Below, piece by piece: positions 25,687 through 38,000 of a stretch of DNA of 64,000 nucleotides; the stretch's first letter is position 1, and each line of letters begins with the position of its first letter. Position numbers and translations under genes: made by a program. Below the pieces are notes generated by a model, which was given only the letters and a program-made list of their open reading frames with translations, did no database searches and had not been told where the DNA came from. Source of the stretch: Nematostella vectensis (Eukaryota; Cnidaria; Anthozoa; Actiniaria; Edwardsiidae); NCBI RefSeq assembly GCF_932526225.1, contig NC_064043.1, positions 16,492,085 through 16,556,084 on the forward strand, written 5' to 3'.

Positions 25687-26221
25687 CATAGCCTCCCTGC
25701 ATATCAAGACCATAGCCCCCCTGCATATCAAGACCATTGTCTCCCTGCATATCAAGACCATAGTCACACTGCATATCAAGACCATTGTCTCCCTGCATAT
25801 CAAGACCATAGTCACACTGCATATCAAGACCATAGTCTCCCTGCATATCAAGACCATAGCCTCCCTGCATATCAAGACCATAGTCTCCCTGCATATCAAG
25901 ACCATAGTCACACTGCATATCAAGACCATAGTCACACTGCATATCAAGACCATAGTCACACTGCATATCAAGACCATAGTCACACTGCATAACAAGACCA
26001 CAGTCACACTGCATATCAAGACCATAGTCTCCCTGCATATCAAGACCATAGTCTCCCTGCATATTAAGACCATAGTCACACTGCATATCAAGACCATAGT
26101 CACACTGCATATCAAGACCATAGCCTCCCTGCATATCAAGACCATATAGCCTCCCTGCATATCAAGACCATAGTCACACTGCATATCAAGACCATAGTCT
26201 CCCTGCATATCAAGACCATTG
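25687..26221 (-). repeat. Inverted continuation of the 24-bp array
   Basis: The same 24-bp unit now reads in reverse complement (CATAGTCACACTGCATATCA), about 22 copies. The flip occurs within one unit at about 25,686/25,687, forming a head-to-head inverted array of over 500 bp per arm. Confidence 0.95.
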
Positions 26222-26439
26222 CATTTCTTGGCCATCTTTTCCTCTAATATGGGTTTTTATATCCCATAACATGTCAGCCTTGTTTTATAAGAGGGTTGCC
26301 TTGCTGGTCTACGAACGCTTTTGCTAGCACCACAGTAACTCGGCCATTTGAAACAACGTTTATTGCCTGCTGCTGGTTTTGTGAGATCGACGCTTTCAGT
26401 GGCCAGGTTGAGCAAGCATTGGTTCAAATTATTCCTGGT

Positions 26440-28430
26440 CATGACCCGCCAACTGACATTCCCGTGTTCGCCGATGTTTCAAAGAATCCAGGTGCTGAGG
26501 TCTGCCGATTTAATCTCAGTCAAGATTACTTATCAAGGAATGCTACTCTTTGCAATAATTTGCATAGCCGCCAAACTCAAGATCCATTAACTCATTACTC
26601 TAGGGATCAGCTTTAAAGATATCGGCGAAACTTGAATTCTACAATCTTCGAGGACAAGGCGCTCATATCCACCTTGAAGCGAAACGGAATCTTCAGATAT
26701 CGTGGCAAAAGAGCGGGGAAATTAGTTAAAGAACGTAGGAACTCGACATCTAGTAACTGCTAAAGATCATCTTCATTCGCGGAAAAATTCAAATTTAACT
26801 AGCGTGAATGAACCACCCAATTTGAATAAAGATGTAACATTTCTCCAGCGCCTGATACCCACATCGCGTCTAGGCACAGAGCGTCCATCCCATCCTTGAT
26901 TATCTTGAATGTGAGCTCCTTGACTTATAAAGTTGATGAGCTCGAATGCGTTGTTCGGCAAACAGAGCTAATTTTGTCTGCGTACCTGAGTCGTGGTTCA
27001 CTAGCGACATACCTGACTCGGCTATCAATATAAACGACTACATTGTATTCCGAAAGGACCGTTCCTTTTCACGAGGTGGTCTCGCTGCCTTTGTGTACTC
27101 TTCGATACCGTGCAAGGCACTTCCACAGTTCGATGATCCTTCGATATTATCAGAATGTTTGTGGTTACAGCTCAGGCCCCGCCGACTGCCGAGGTCGGTC
27201 TCGATAATATTGGTGGGTGTAATTTATCATCCTCACACACCACTGCTGCGGAAAACAATGACCTTAAAACCATGTACAGGCGACAGTGGACACGTACTCG
27301 ACCAATCACCCCGAGTGTTTTGTGTGTTCTGCTGGCGATTTTAACCCAAATGCAACGAACATTTCACCCGTCGTATTCAAGCGATTATGCGGCCTTACGC
27401 AGATTGTCAAGGTACTTACAAGAGATGGTGTACTGGATTGGTGCTTGACTTACTCACCGAAGTTATTTTCATCCCCGATAGTTACTTAAAATTGGGACCG
27501 TGATCACTCTCCAGTTCTCGTTCCACCTGCAATCCCATACTCGCCATCAACAAAAGTTGCCCTGTCACGGTGTGATACGGTGGTCAGTTGCATCCGGGAT
27601 TTCGGTGGATGGTTAACAGGGTTCGAATGGGATCATCTTTATTCGCTTGACTCATGCAGTGAAAAGTTTGAGTATTCCTACAGGTCTTTGTATGGTGCTG
27701 TTGGTAGTTTCTTTCCAGTCGTGTCTTCTCGCGCACACAGTTCTGATAAAGCCTGGGTGACCAGTAAAATCAAGGCGCTAATTGTAAGGCGACAAAAATT
27801 CTTGGCACAGTATGGCAGTCCCCCATAAATTCAAGTAAGTCCGCAACAAAGTCCTCCTTATGGTCAAGAACTCCCAGCGGGTCTTCTACAAAAACAAAGT
27901 TTAAAATCTTAATAAGACGTGGAAAGAGATCAAGTCCCTCGCGGGCGTGTCCAAAAAAGAGAGTCGGTGGTACTCACAATTACTTGATGCTGACAATGTT
28001 AACACCGTCGCACAGCAATGTGAGAACATAAACGACTTCTTTATTGGTTTCACTGCGGGCTTCTGTGCTCTCTCCCGCCCTGACGTGTCCGATATTTACG
28101 TTGATTGGCAATCAATACCACCCGAGCTTTTTGTGTCTGACCGGGAAGCTTACGTTGCACTGTGGAGCACCAAAATCGAAAAAGCCCCAGGCCCCGACGG
28201 TATTCCAAACATAGTGTTGAAAGTGTTCGCGTTTGAACTCGCATCGCTGGTTGCGCACATGTATAATATCTCCTTGAGACAAGGCATCCTCCTTTTATCC
28301 ATGAGGCGCGCGGTGGTGACCACCCTGCCCAAGCAGATGCCGCCCAAAAGGGTTGATGAGGATATCCGGCCGATCTCGCTGACTAACCAGATCGTCAAAT
28401 ACGGAGTTACGTTCGGAGAGGGCTCGGGCT
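26440..28430 (+). pseudogene. Degenerate CR1/jockey-like non-LTR retrotransposon, 3'-truncated
   Basis: Decayed frames in series: a leader peptide with SKNPGAEVCRFNLSQDYLSR (26,440-26,616), an apurinic-like endonuclease region (PESW.TSDIPDSAININDY, GGLAAFVYSSIP, then AGDFNPNATN; about 26,946-27,490) and a linker (27,580-27,828). Next comes the start of reverse transcriptase with KAPGPDGIPNIVLKVF and DIRPISLTNQIVK (27,947-28,400). Frameshifts and stops separate the pieces. Similarity ends at about 28,430, before the catalytic DD motif. Loss of the 3' part is unusual for target-primed insertion, which normally loses the 5' end. Confidence 0.8.
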
Positions 28431-28740
28431 TGTCACGAACACTAAAGAGTTACACAGTGCCGTTCAAATGTTTCGAGACTTGAAAACAACGATCGCTAGG
28501 GTTTTTAGACAAGAGAAATAGAAATATAACAAGAGGCAACAAGAAAGGATTTCGCTAACACAGAAGGCAGGAGACATTTTGGATTATAAGGTTAGAAATA
28601 CTTTATTCGCTGATTTCAATATTCAACATAAATTGGGGATTCATTTTTGTTTATATTATAAAGAAATCGCTGACAAAGTATCCTAATTCCCGTGGTTAAA
28701 CAATTTCCAAATATTTGCTGACGAGGTTTTAAGATTATTC

Positions 28741-28746
28741 TTTATT
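28741..28746 (-). promoter_or_regulatory. NOC3L polyadenylation signal (AATAAA on - strand)
   Basis: AATAAA on the - strand about 96 nt past the NOC3L stop; a second lies at 28,602-28,607. Confidence 0.45.
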
Positions 28747-28841
28747 GGCGAGGGAGACGTGCGAGATTTACGGATTATAAGTTTTCACAATATTATATCT
28801 ATAGGGGGAGGGGGGTAATGATAAGGTTCTTTAGCGTCATC

Positions 28842-29073
28842 TTATTGTCTTGATGTGAACGGTAGAGTAAAGCGAACTACCTTGTCCTTCTCCTTCACAA
28901 GTGTCTTTGTTATAGAGTCAGCCAAAAGCGGGATGCTAGTGAGGCTAATGTCATCTAGCACAGCTGTGTACCTCAGTTTGCTGGGTGCTTTGCCCATAAC
29001 GGTAGCTTTGTCCAAGTCGGGATTAAGGACCAGGGTTGATGAGTCGTATTTTCTGTAAAACTCGTCGGGGCGA
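28842..29073 (-). CDS. NOC3L: NOC3L last coding exon
   Basis: Acceptor cattgcag on the - strand; enters in phase 2 and ends TAA (28,842-28,844). Reads RPDEFYRKYDSSTLVLNPDL, then GKAPSKLRYTAVLDD..., ending VVRFTLPFTSRQ. Corresponds to human TELFEAYSMAEMTFNPPVES and onward, but the tail is diverged. Confidence 0.88.
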
Positions 29074-32000
29074 CTGCAATGTATGGGAAAAAAGCAAACA
29101 AAGATTCAATTGTCTACGCTAAAGTAACCGCGTTTGTCGAGTTCCCATTAAAAAGATTCTACTAATAATTGGAAAAGGGTGACGCCTCTATTTTTGCAGT
29201 TTGTAGACACAAATGCAGTCTATCTATGCATGGCAAGTACAGCTTGTCCTCAAATAAGTACTGCGTGACCTCAAGTAAGTACTGTGTCACCTCAAGTAAG
29301 TAGTGCGTGACTTGAAGTAAGTACTGTGTGACCACATTAGGTAGTGCGTGACCTCAAGTAAGTACTGTGTGACCTCAAGTAAGTACTGTGTCACCTCAAG
29401 TAAGTAGTGCGTGACCTGGAGTAAGTACTGTGTGACCACAGTAAGTAGTGCGTGACCTCCTCAAGTAAGTACTGCGTGACCACGAGTAAGTGCTACGTGA
29501 CCTCAAGTAAGTATGAGTAAGTACTGCGTAACCTCGAATAAGTATTGTGTGACCTCAATTAAGTACTGCGTGACTTCGAGTAAGTACTGCGTGACCTCTA
29601 GTAATTACTGCGTGACCTCAAGTTAGTACTTTGTGAATTAAAGTACTGTTTGACCTCGAGTATTTCCAGTAATATAAATAGGACACTGAGACATGGAGAT
29701 GTCCAGTAATATAAACAGGACAGTCAGACATGGAGATGTCCAGTAATATAAACAGGAGACTGAGACATTGAGATGTCCAGTAATATAAACAGGACACTGA
29801 GACATGGTGTAGTCAAGTAATATAAACAGGACACTGAGACATGAAGATGTCCAGTAATATAAACAGGACATTGAGACATGGAGATGTCCAGTAATATAAA
29901 CAGGACACTGAGACATGGTGTAGTCAAGTAATATAAACAGGACACTGAGATATAGAGATGTCCAGTAATATAAACAGGACACTGAGATATAGAGATGTCC
30001 AGTAATATAAACAGGAGACTGAGACATTGAGATGTCCAGTAATATAAACAGGACACTGAGACATGAAGATGTCCAGTAATATAAACAAAACACTGAGATA
30101 TGGAGATGTCCAGTAATATAAACAGGACACTGAGATATGTAGATGTCCAGTAATATTAAACAGAACACTGAGACATGGAGATGTCTAGTAATATAAACAG
30201 AACACTGAGATATCCAGTAATATAAACAGGAGACTGAGATATCCAGTAATATAAACAGGAGACTGAGACATTGAGATGTCCAGTAATATAAACATGACAC
30301 TGAGACATGGAGATGTCCAGTAATATAAACAGGACACTGAGATATAGAGATGTCCAGTAATATAAACAGGACACTGAGACATGGTGTAGTCAAGTAATAT
30401 AAACAGGACACTAAGACATAGAGATGTCCAGTAGTATAAACAGGACACTGAGATATGGAGTTGTCCAGTAATATAAACAGGACACTGAGACATAGAGATG
30501 TCCAGTAATATAAACAGGACACTGAGACATAGAGATGTCCAGTAAAATAAACATGACACTGAGACATTGAGATGTCCAGTAATATAAACAGGACACTGAG
30601 ACATGGAGATGTCCAGTAATATTAAACAGAACACTGAGACATGGAGATGTCTAGTAATATAAACAGGACACTGAGATATCCAGTAATATAAACAGGAGAC
30701 TGAGACATTGAGATGTCTAGTAATATAAACATGACACGGAGACATGGAGATGTCCAGTAATATTAAACAGAACACTGAGACATGGAGATGTCTAGTAATA
30801 TAAACAGGACACTGAGATATGGAGATGTCCAGTAATATAAACAGGACACTGAGATATAGAGATGTCCAGTAATATAAACAGGACACTGAGACATGGTGTA
30901 GTAAAGTAATATAAACAGGACACTGAGATATAGAGATGTCCAGTAATATAAACAGGACACTGAGACATGGTGTAGTCAAGTAATATAAACAGGACACTGA
31001 GATATGGAGATGTCCAGTAATATAAACAGGAAACTGAGATATCCAGTAATATAAACAGGACACTGAGACATTGAGATGTCCAGTAATATAAACAGGACAG
31101 TCAGACATGGAGATGTCCAGTAATATAAACAGGAGACTGAGACATTGAGATGTCCAGTAATATAAACATGACACTGAGACATGGAGATGTCCAGTAATAT
31201 AAACAGGACACTGAGATATAGAGATGTCCAGTAATATAAACAGGACACTGAGACATGGTGTAGTCAAGTAATATAAACAGGACACTGAGATATGGAGATG
31301 TCCAGTAATATAAACAGGACAGTAAGACATGGAGATGTCCAGTAATATAAACAGGAGACTGAGACATTGAGATGTCCAGTAATATAAACAGGAGACTGAG
31401 ACATGGAGATGTTCAGTAATATAAACAGGACACTGAGACATGGTGTAGTCAAGTAATATAAACAGGACACTGAGACATAGAGATGTCCAGTAATATAAAC
31501 AGGACACTGAGACATGGAGATGTCCAGTAATATAAACATGACACTGAGACATTGAGATGTCCAGTAATATAAACAGGACACTGAGACATTGAGATGTCCA
31601 GTAATATAACCAGGACACTGAGACATGGAGATGTCCAGTAATATAAACAGGACACTGAGACATGGTGTAGTCAAGTAATATAAACAGGACACTGAGATAT
31701 AGAGATGTCAGTAATATAAACAGGACACTGAGACATGGTGTAGTCAAGTAATATAAACAGGACACTGAGATATGGAGATGTCCAGTAATATAAACAGGAC
31801 ACTGAGACATGAAGATGTCCAGTAATATAAACAAAACACTGAGACACGGAGATGTCCAGTAATATAAACAGGACACTGAGATATGTAGATGTCCAGTAAT
31901 ATTAAACAGAACACTGAGACATGGAGATGTCTAGTAATATAAACAGAACACTGAGATATCCAGTAATATAAACAGGAGACTGAGATATCCAGTAATATAA

Positions 32001-35000
32001 ACAGGAGACTGAGACATTGAGATGTCCAGTAATATAAACATGACACTGAGACATGGAGATGTCCAGTAATATAAACAGGACACTGAGATATAGAGATGTC
32101 CAGTAATATAAACAGGACACTGAGACATGGTGTAGTCAAGTAATATAAACAGGACACTAAGACATAGAGATGTCCAGTAGTATAAACAGGACACTGAGAT
32201 ATGGAGTTGTCCAGTAATATAAACAGGACACTGAGACATAGAGATGTCCAGTAATATAAACAGGACACTGAGACATGGAGATGTCCAGTAAAATAAACAT
32301 GACACTGAGACATTGAGATGTCCAGTAATATTAACAGGACACTGAGACATGGAGATGTCCAGTAATATTAAACAGAACACAGAGACATGGAGATGTCTAG
32401 TAATATAAACAGGACACTGAGATATCCAGTAATATAAACAGGAGACTGAGACATTGAGATGTCCAGTAATATAAACATGACACTGAGACATGGAGATGTC
32501 CAGTAATATTAAACAGAACACTGAGACATGGAGATGTCTAGTAATATAAACAGGACACTGAGATATGGAGATGTCCAGTAATATAAACAGGACACTGAGA
32601 TATAGAGATGTCCAGTAATATAAACAGGACACTGAGACATGGTGTAGTAAAGTAATATAAACAGGACACTGAGATATAGAGATGTCCAGTAATATAAACA
32701 GGACACTGAGACATGGTGTAGTCAAGTAATATAAACAGGACACTGAGATATGGAGATGTCCAGTAATATAAACAGGACACTGAGATATCCAGTAATATAA
32801 ACAGGACACTGAGACATTGAGATGTCCAGTAATATAAACAGGACAGTCAGACATGGAGATGTCCAGTAATATAAACAGGAGACTGAGACATTGAGATGTC
32901 CAGTAATATAAACATGACACTGAGACATGGAGATGTCCAGTAATATAAACAGGACACTGAGATATAGAGATGTCCAGTAATATAAACAGGACACTAAGAC
33001 ATGGTGTAGTCAAGTAATATAAACAGGACACTGAGATATGGAGATGTCCAGTAATATAAACAGGACAGTCAGACATGGAGATGTCCAGTAATATAAACAG
33101 GAGACTGAGACATTGAGATGTCCAGTAATATAAACAGGAGACTGAAACATGGAGATGTTCAGTAATATAAACAGGACACTGAGACATGGTGTAGTCAAGT
33201 AATATAAACAGGACACTGAGACATAGAGATGTCCAGTAATATAAACAGGACACTGAGACATGGAGATGTCCAGTAATATAAACATGACACTGAGACATTG
33301 AGATGTCCAGTAATATAACCAGGACACTGAGACATGGAGATGTCCAGTAATATAAACAGGACACTGAGACATGGTGTAGTCAAGTAATATAAACAGGACA
33401 CTGAGATATAGAGATGTCCAGTAATATAAACAGGACACTGAGACATGGTGTAGTCAAGTAATATAAACAGGACACTGAGATATGGAGATGTCCAGTAATA
33501 TAAACAGGACACTGAGATATCCAGTAATATAAACAGGACACTGAGACATTGAGATGTCCAGTTATATAAACAGGAGACTGAGACATGGAGATGTTCAGTA
33601 ATATAAACAGGAGACTGAGACATTGAGATGTCCAGTAATATAAACAGGAGACTGAGACATGGAGATGTTAAGTAATATAAACAGGACACTGAGACATAGA
33701 GATGTCCAGTAATATTAAACAGAACACTGAGACATGGAGATGTCCAGTAATATAAACAGGATGCTGAGACATTGAGATGTCCAGTAATATAAACAGGAAA
33801 CTGAGACATGGAGATGTTCAGTAATATAAACAGGAGACTGAGACATTGAGATGTCCAGTAATATAAACAGGAGACTGAGACATGGAGATGTTAAGTAATA
33901 TAAACAGGACACTGAGACATAGAGATGTCCAGTAATATTAAACAGAACACTGAGACATGGAGATGTCTAGTAATATAAACAGAACACTGAGACATAAAGA
34001 TGTCCAGTAATATTAAACAGAACACTGAGACATGGAGATGTCCAGTAATATAAACAGGATGCTGAGACATGGAGATGTCCAGTAATATAAACATGACACT
34101 GAGACATTGAGATGTCCAGTAATATAAACAGGACACTGAGACATTGAGATGTCCAGTAATATAAACAGGACACTGAGACATAGAGATGTCCAGTAATATA
34201 AACAGGACATTGAGACATGGAGATGTCCAGAAATGTGAACCATACACTAAGATATGGAGATGTCCAATAATATAAAGAGGACACTGAGACATGGAGATGT
34301 CCAGTAATATAAACAGAACACTGAGACATGGAGATGTCAAGTAATATAAATAATATAAACAGAACACTGAAATATGGAGATGTCCAGTAATATAAACAGA
34401 ATACTGAGATGTCCAGTAATATAAACAGGAGACTGAGACATTGAGATGTCCAGTAATATAAACAGGAGACTGAGACATTGAGATGTCCAGTAATATAAAC
34501 AGGACACTGGGACATTGAGATGTCCAATAATATAAACAGGACACTGAGACCTGGAGTGTTCTAGTAATACAGACAGGACACTGAGACATGAGATGTCCGG
34601 TAATATGAACAGGACACTGAGATATGGAGTGGTCAAGTAGTGTAAACAGTGCTTTACATATTTTGATGTTCATCCCAAGGAAATACGCCTTCATTTGCGC
34701 AATCATTCAAGTGAATTTTTTTTCTGATAATCAGCTAATCTAATTAGAGCATGCGAATCATTGTAGTCATATTATAAAATGATTATTAGGTAAAATACAG
34801 AAATCAAGCTTAACGAAAGCCTGCACATTGTGCTATAAAAGAAATGGCTTTTTTTATGAACCATAGCCTGATGATAGCATTTGTGTTATCACAGCCTTGG
34901 TTGTTCTCCCAACCTACCCCCCATGCTGCCATCAAGTATGGTTCATGGAAAACCATGTTTTATTTTTTAGATATAAATTCACTCCTTCACACGTGCAATG

Positions 35001-38000
35001 AACTCACGTTCGAGCAAACTTGGCCCCAGGCCCGCTTGCTTCAGTCATCACGTGACAGGCGTGCGATCTGACTGCCGGATGGTAGTGTTGTGAGGCCAAG
35101 TAGGGCAGCTCCCAGCAGGCCGTGCTCTCTGTATTACTGACTTCCGGGTCTTCTATTTCTGGTCGGAACACACCCTTTCCCAGTGTCTCGCTCTCAAGCA
35201 ATGCTTGAGTTCTTGGGAACAACTTAAAACAACCACAAGAAAAAGGAAGTGAAGTCCGCGCATGCTCAGTATCGCCTGCTGTGGCATGTTACATATTTGG
35301 AGTCGAAAAAGAAACAACCAGCCTTTCAAACTCAATGAAGATCTCGATCGCTTAGGTCGATTAAAGACCAAGCAAGACACTTACTTCTCAAAGCAATTTA
35401 GATTTAGATGTTAATTTGCAAATTTTAGGTAGTTTATATTTTTCAAATTGTAAAATTGTAGCATATACATTTGTATGTCACTATAAGATCTTAGCCACTA
35501 TAAGGCCAAGGCTAATTACGAAAGGCCAACTACAAAAATCGAAAATAGCACTAGCACTTATATTTTCTTTTCTTTAAATGTTTGTTTGAACCGATCAAAT
35601 GATTGTTAAACCATTCATTTATGTTTATAGCAATAATGAATTTTCTATTTCGTATCGACACAACGTTTGGCACAAATGAATGCCCTTTTCCCGTTTTTGA
35701 ACAGCAAAAGGTGTAGTTCATTACCTGTAGAAAGGAGCGGACGAATGCAAGAAGGGCTAGGGAACTGTTGGGCATCACGTTTAAGGCCACGGTAGACAGG
35801 CGTTTGATGAATGCACTCACTCTTTGCAGAGGAACCTGGCGTTGTACAAGGCGATTAAACATATCTATAAGGTGATTAAACTCAATCTTGCTTCATGCAC
35901 CTGTGGGTAAGCTCTTCAACCTGCTGGTACGCTATAGTATTTTACCTGAGCATGCGTGCAAATCCAGACTTTTTGTGCACAAAAAGCATCAGGAGAAAAA
36001 CATGATACAAGTTGGTGACCAACATGGATGATGTGTCGATTGCATAGATCACTTATGCGCTGTAATGGATTGTGTGTACCTGCAATGCATGATGTGTCTA
36101 TTGCATAGATCACTTACACGTGGGTCACATACCTACCCATTACTTACGATTGTTGTCATGAAATATTGTAGAGCTTATAAACTGCATGACTGCTTTATGA
36201 TGCTTGGGCTTGTGAGTGCATGAGGACTTGTACCCTAATGAGTGCATGAGGACTTGTGCCCTAATGAGTGCATGAGGACTTGTACCCTAATGAGTGCATG
36301 AGGACTTGTACCCTAATGAGTGCATGAGGACTTGTACCTTAATAAGCGCATGAGGACTTGTAACCTAATGAGTACATGAGGACTTGTACCCTAATGAGTG
36401 CATGAGGACTTGTACCCTAATGAACGCATGAGGACTTGTACCCTAATGAACGCATGAGGACTTGTACCTTAATGAGTGCATGAGGACTTGTGCCCTTATG
36501 AGTACATGAGGACTTGTACCTTAATGAGTGCATGAGGACTTGTACCCTAATGAGTGCATGAGGACTTGTACCCTAATGAGTGCATGAGGACTTGTGCCCT
36601 AATGAGTACGAGGACTTGTACCCTAATGAGTGCATGAGGACTTGTACCCTAATGAGTGCATGAGGACTTGTACACTAATGAGTGAATGAGGACTTGTGCC
36701 CTAATGAGAGCATGAGGACTTGTACCCTAATGAGTGCATGAGAACTTGTGCCCTAATGAGCGCATGAGGACTTGTACCCTAATAATTACATGAGGACTTG
36801 TACCCTAATGAGTGAATGAGGACTTGTACCTTAATGGGTGCATGAGGACTTGTACCTTAATGAGTGAATGAGGACTTGTACCTTAATGAGCGCATGAGGA
36901 CTTGTACCCTAATGAGTGCATGAGGACTGGTACCTTAATGAGCGCATGAGGACTTGTGCCCTAATGAACGCATGAGGACTTGTACCCTAATGAGTGCATG
37001 AGGACTTGTGCCCTAATAAGTGCATGAGGACTTGTACCCTAATGAGTGCATGAGGACTTGTATTCTAATGAGTGAATGAGGACTTGTATTCTAATGAGTG
37101 AATGAGGACTTGTATTCTAATGAGTGAATGAGGACTTGTACCTTAATGAGTGCATGAGGACTTGTACCTTAATGAGCGCATGAGGACTTGTACCTTAATG
37201 AGCGCATGAGGACTTGTACCCTAATGAGTGCATGAGGACTTTTACCCTAATGAGTGCATGAGGACTTGTACCCTAATGAGTGAATGAGGACTTTTACAAT
37301 AATGAGTGAATGAGGACTTGTGCCCTAATGAGTGCATGAGGACTTGTACCCTAATGAGTGAATGAGGACTTGTACACTAATGAACGCATGAGGACTTGTA
37401 CCTTAATGAGTGAATGAGGACTTGTACCCTAATGAGTGCATGAGGACTTGTACCTTAATGAGTGAATGAGGACTTGTACCCTAATGAGTGAATGAAGACT
37501 TGTACCTTAATGAGGGCATGAGGACTTGTACCCTAGTGAGTGCATGAGGACTTGTGCCCTTATAAGTGCATGAGGACTTGTACCCTAATGAGTGCATGAG
37601 GACTTGTGCCCTAATGAACGCATTAGGACTTGTACCCTAATAAGTGCATGAGGACTTGTACCTTAATGAGTGCATGAGGACTTGTGCCCTAATGAGTACA
37701 TGAGGACTTGTACCTTAATGAGTGCATGAGGACTTGTACCTTAATGAGCGCATGAGGACTTGTACCCTAATGAGTGCATGAGGACTTGTACCCTGATGAG
37801 TGAATGAGGACTTGTGCCCTAATGAACGCATGAGGACTTGTACCCTAATGAGTGCATGAGAACTAGTACCCTAATGAACGCATGAGGACTTGTACCCTAA
37901 TGAGCGCATGAGGACTTGTACCCTAACGAGTGCATGAGAACTTGTACCCTAATGAGTGAATGAAGACTTGTACCTTAATGAGGGCATGAGGACTTGTACC

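Noticed and set aside
21275-25992. Frames of up to 336 codons with GYGLDMQ repeats on both strands
   Set aside because: 24-bp units are eight codons without stops, so every frame stays open; copies vary as DNA, not as protein.
26946-28483. An active retrotransposon
   Set aside because: Multiple frameshifts and stops, and the reverse transcriptase is cut off before its catalytic residues.
29638-34706. Frames of up to 563 codons (CLYYWTS... repeats) on the - strand
   Set aside because: 37-bp intronic array in NOC3L whose unit lacks stops in all three - strand frames; apparent transmembrane character comes from base composition.
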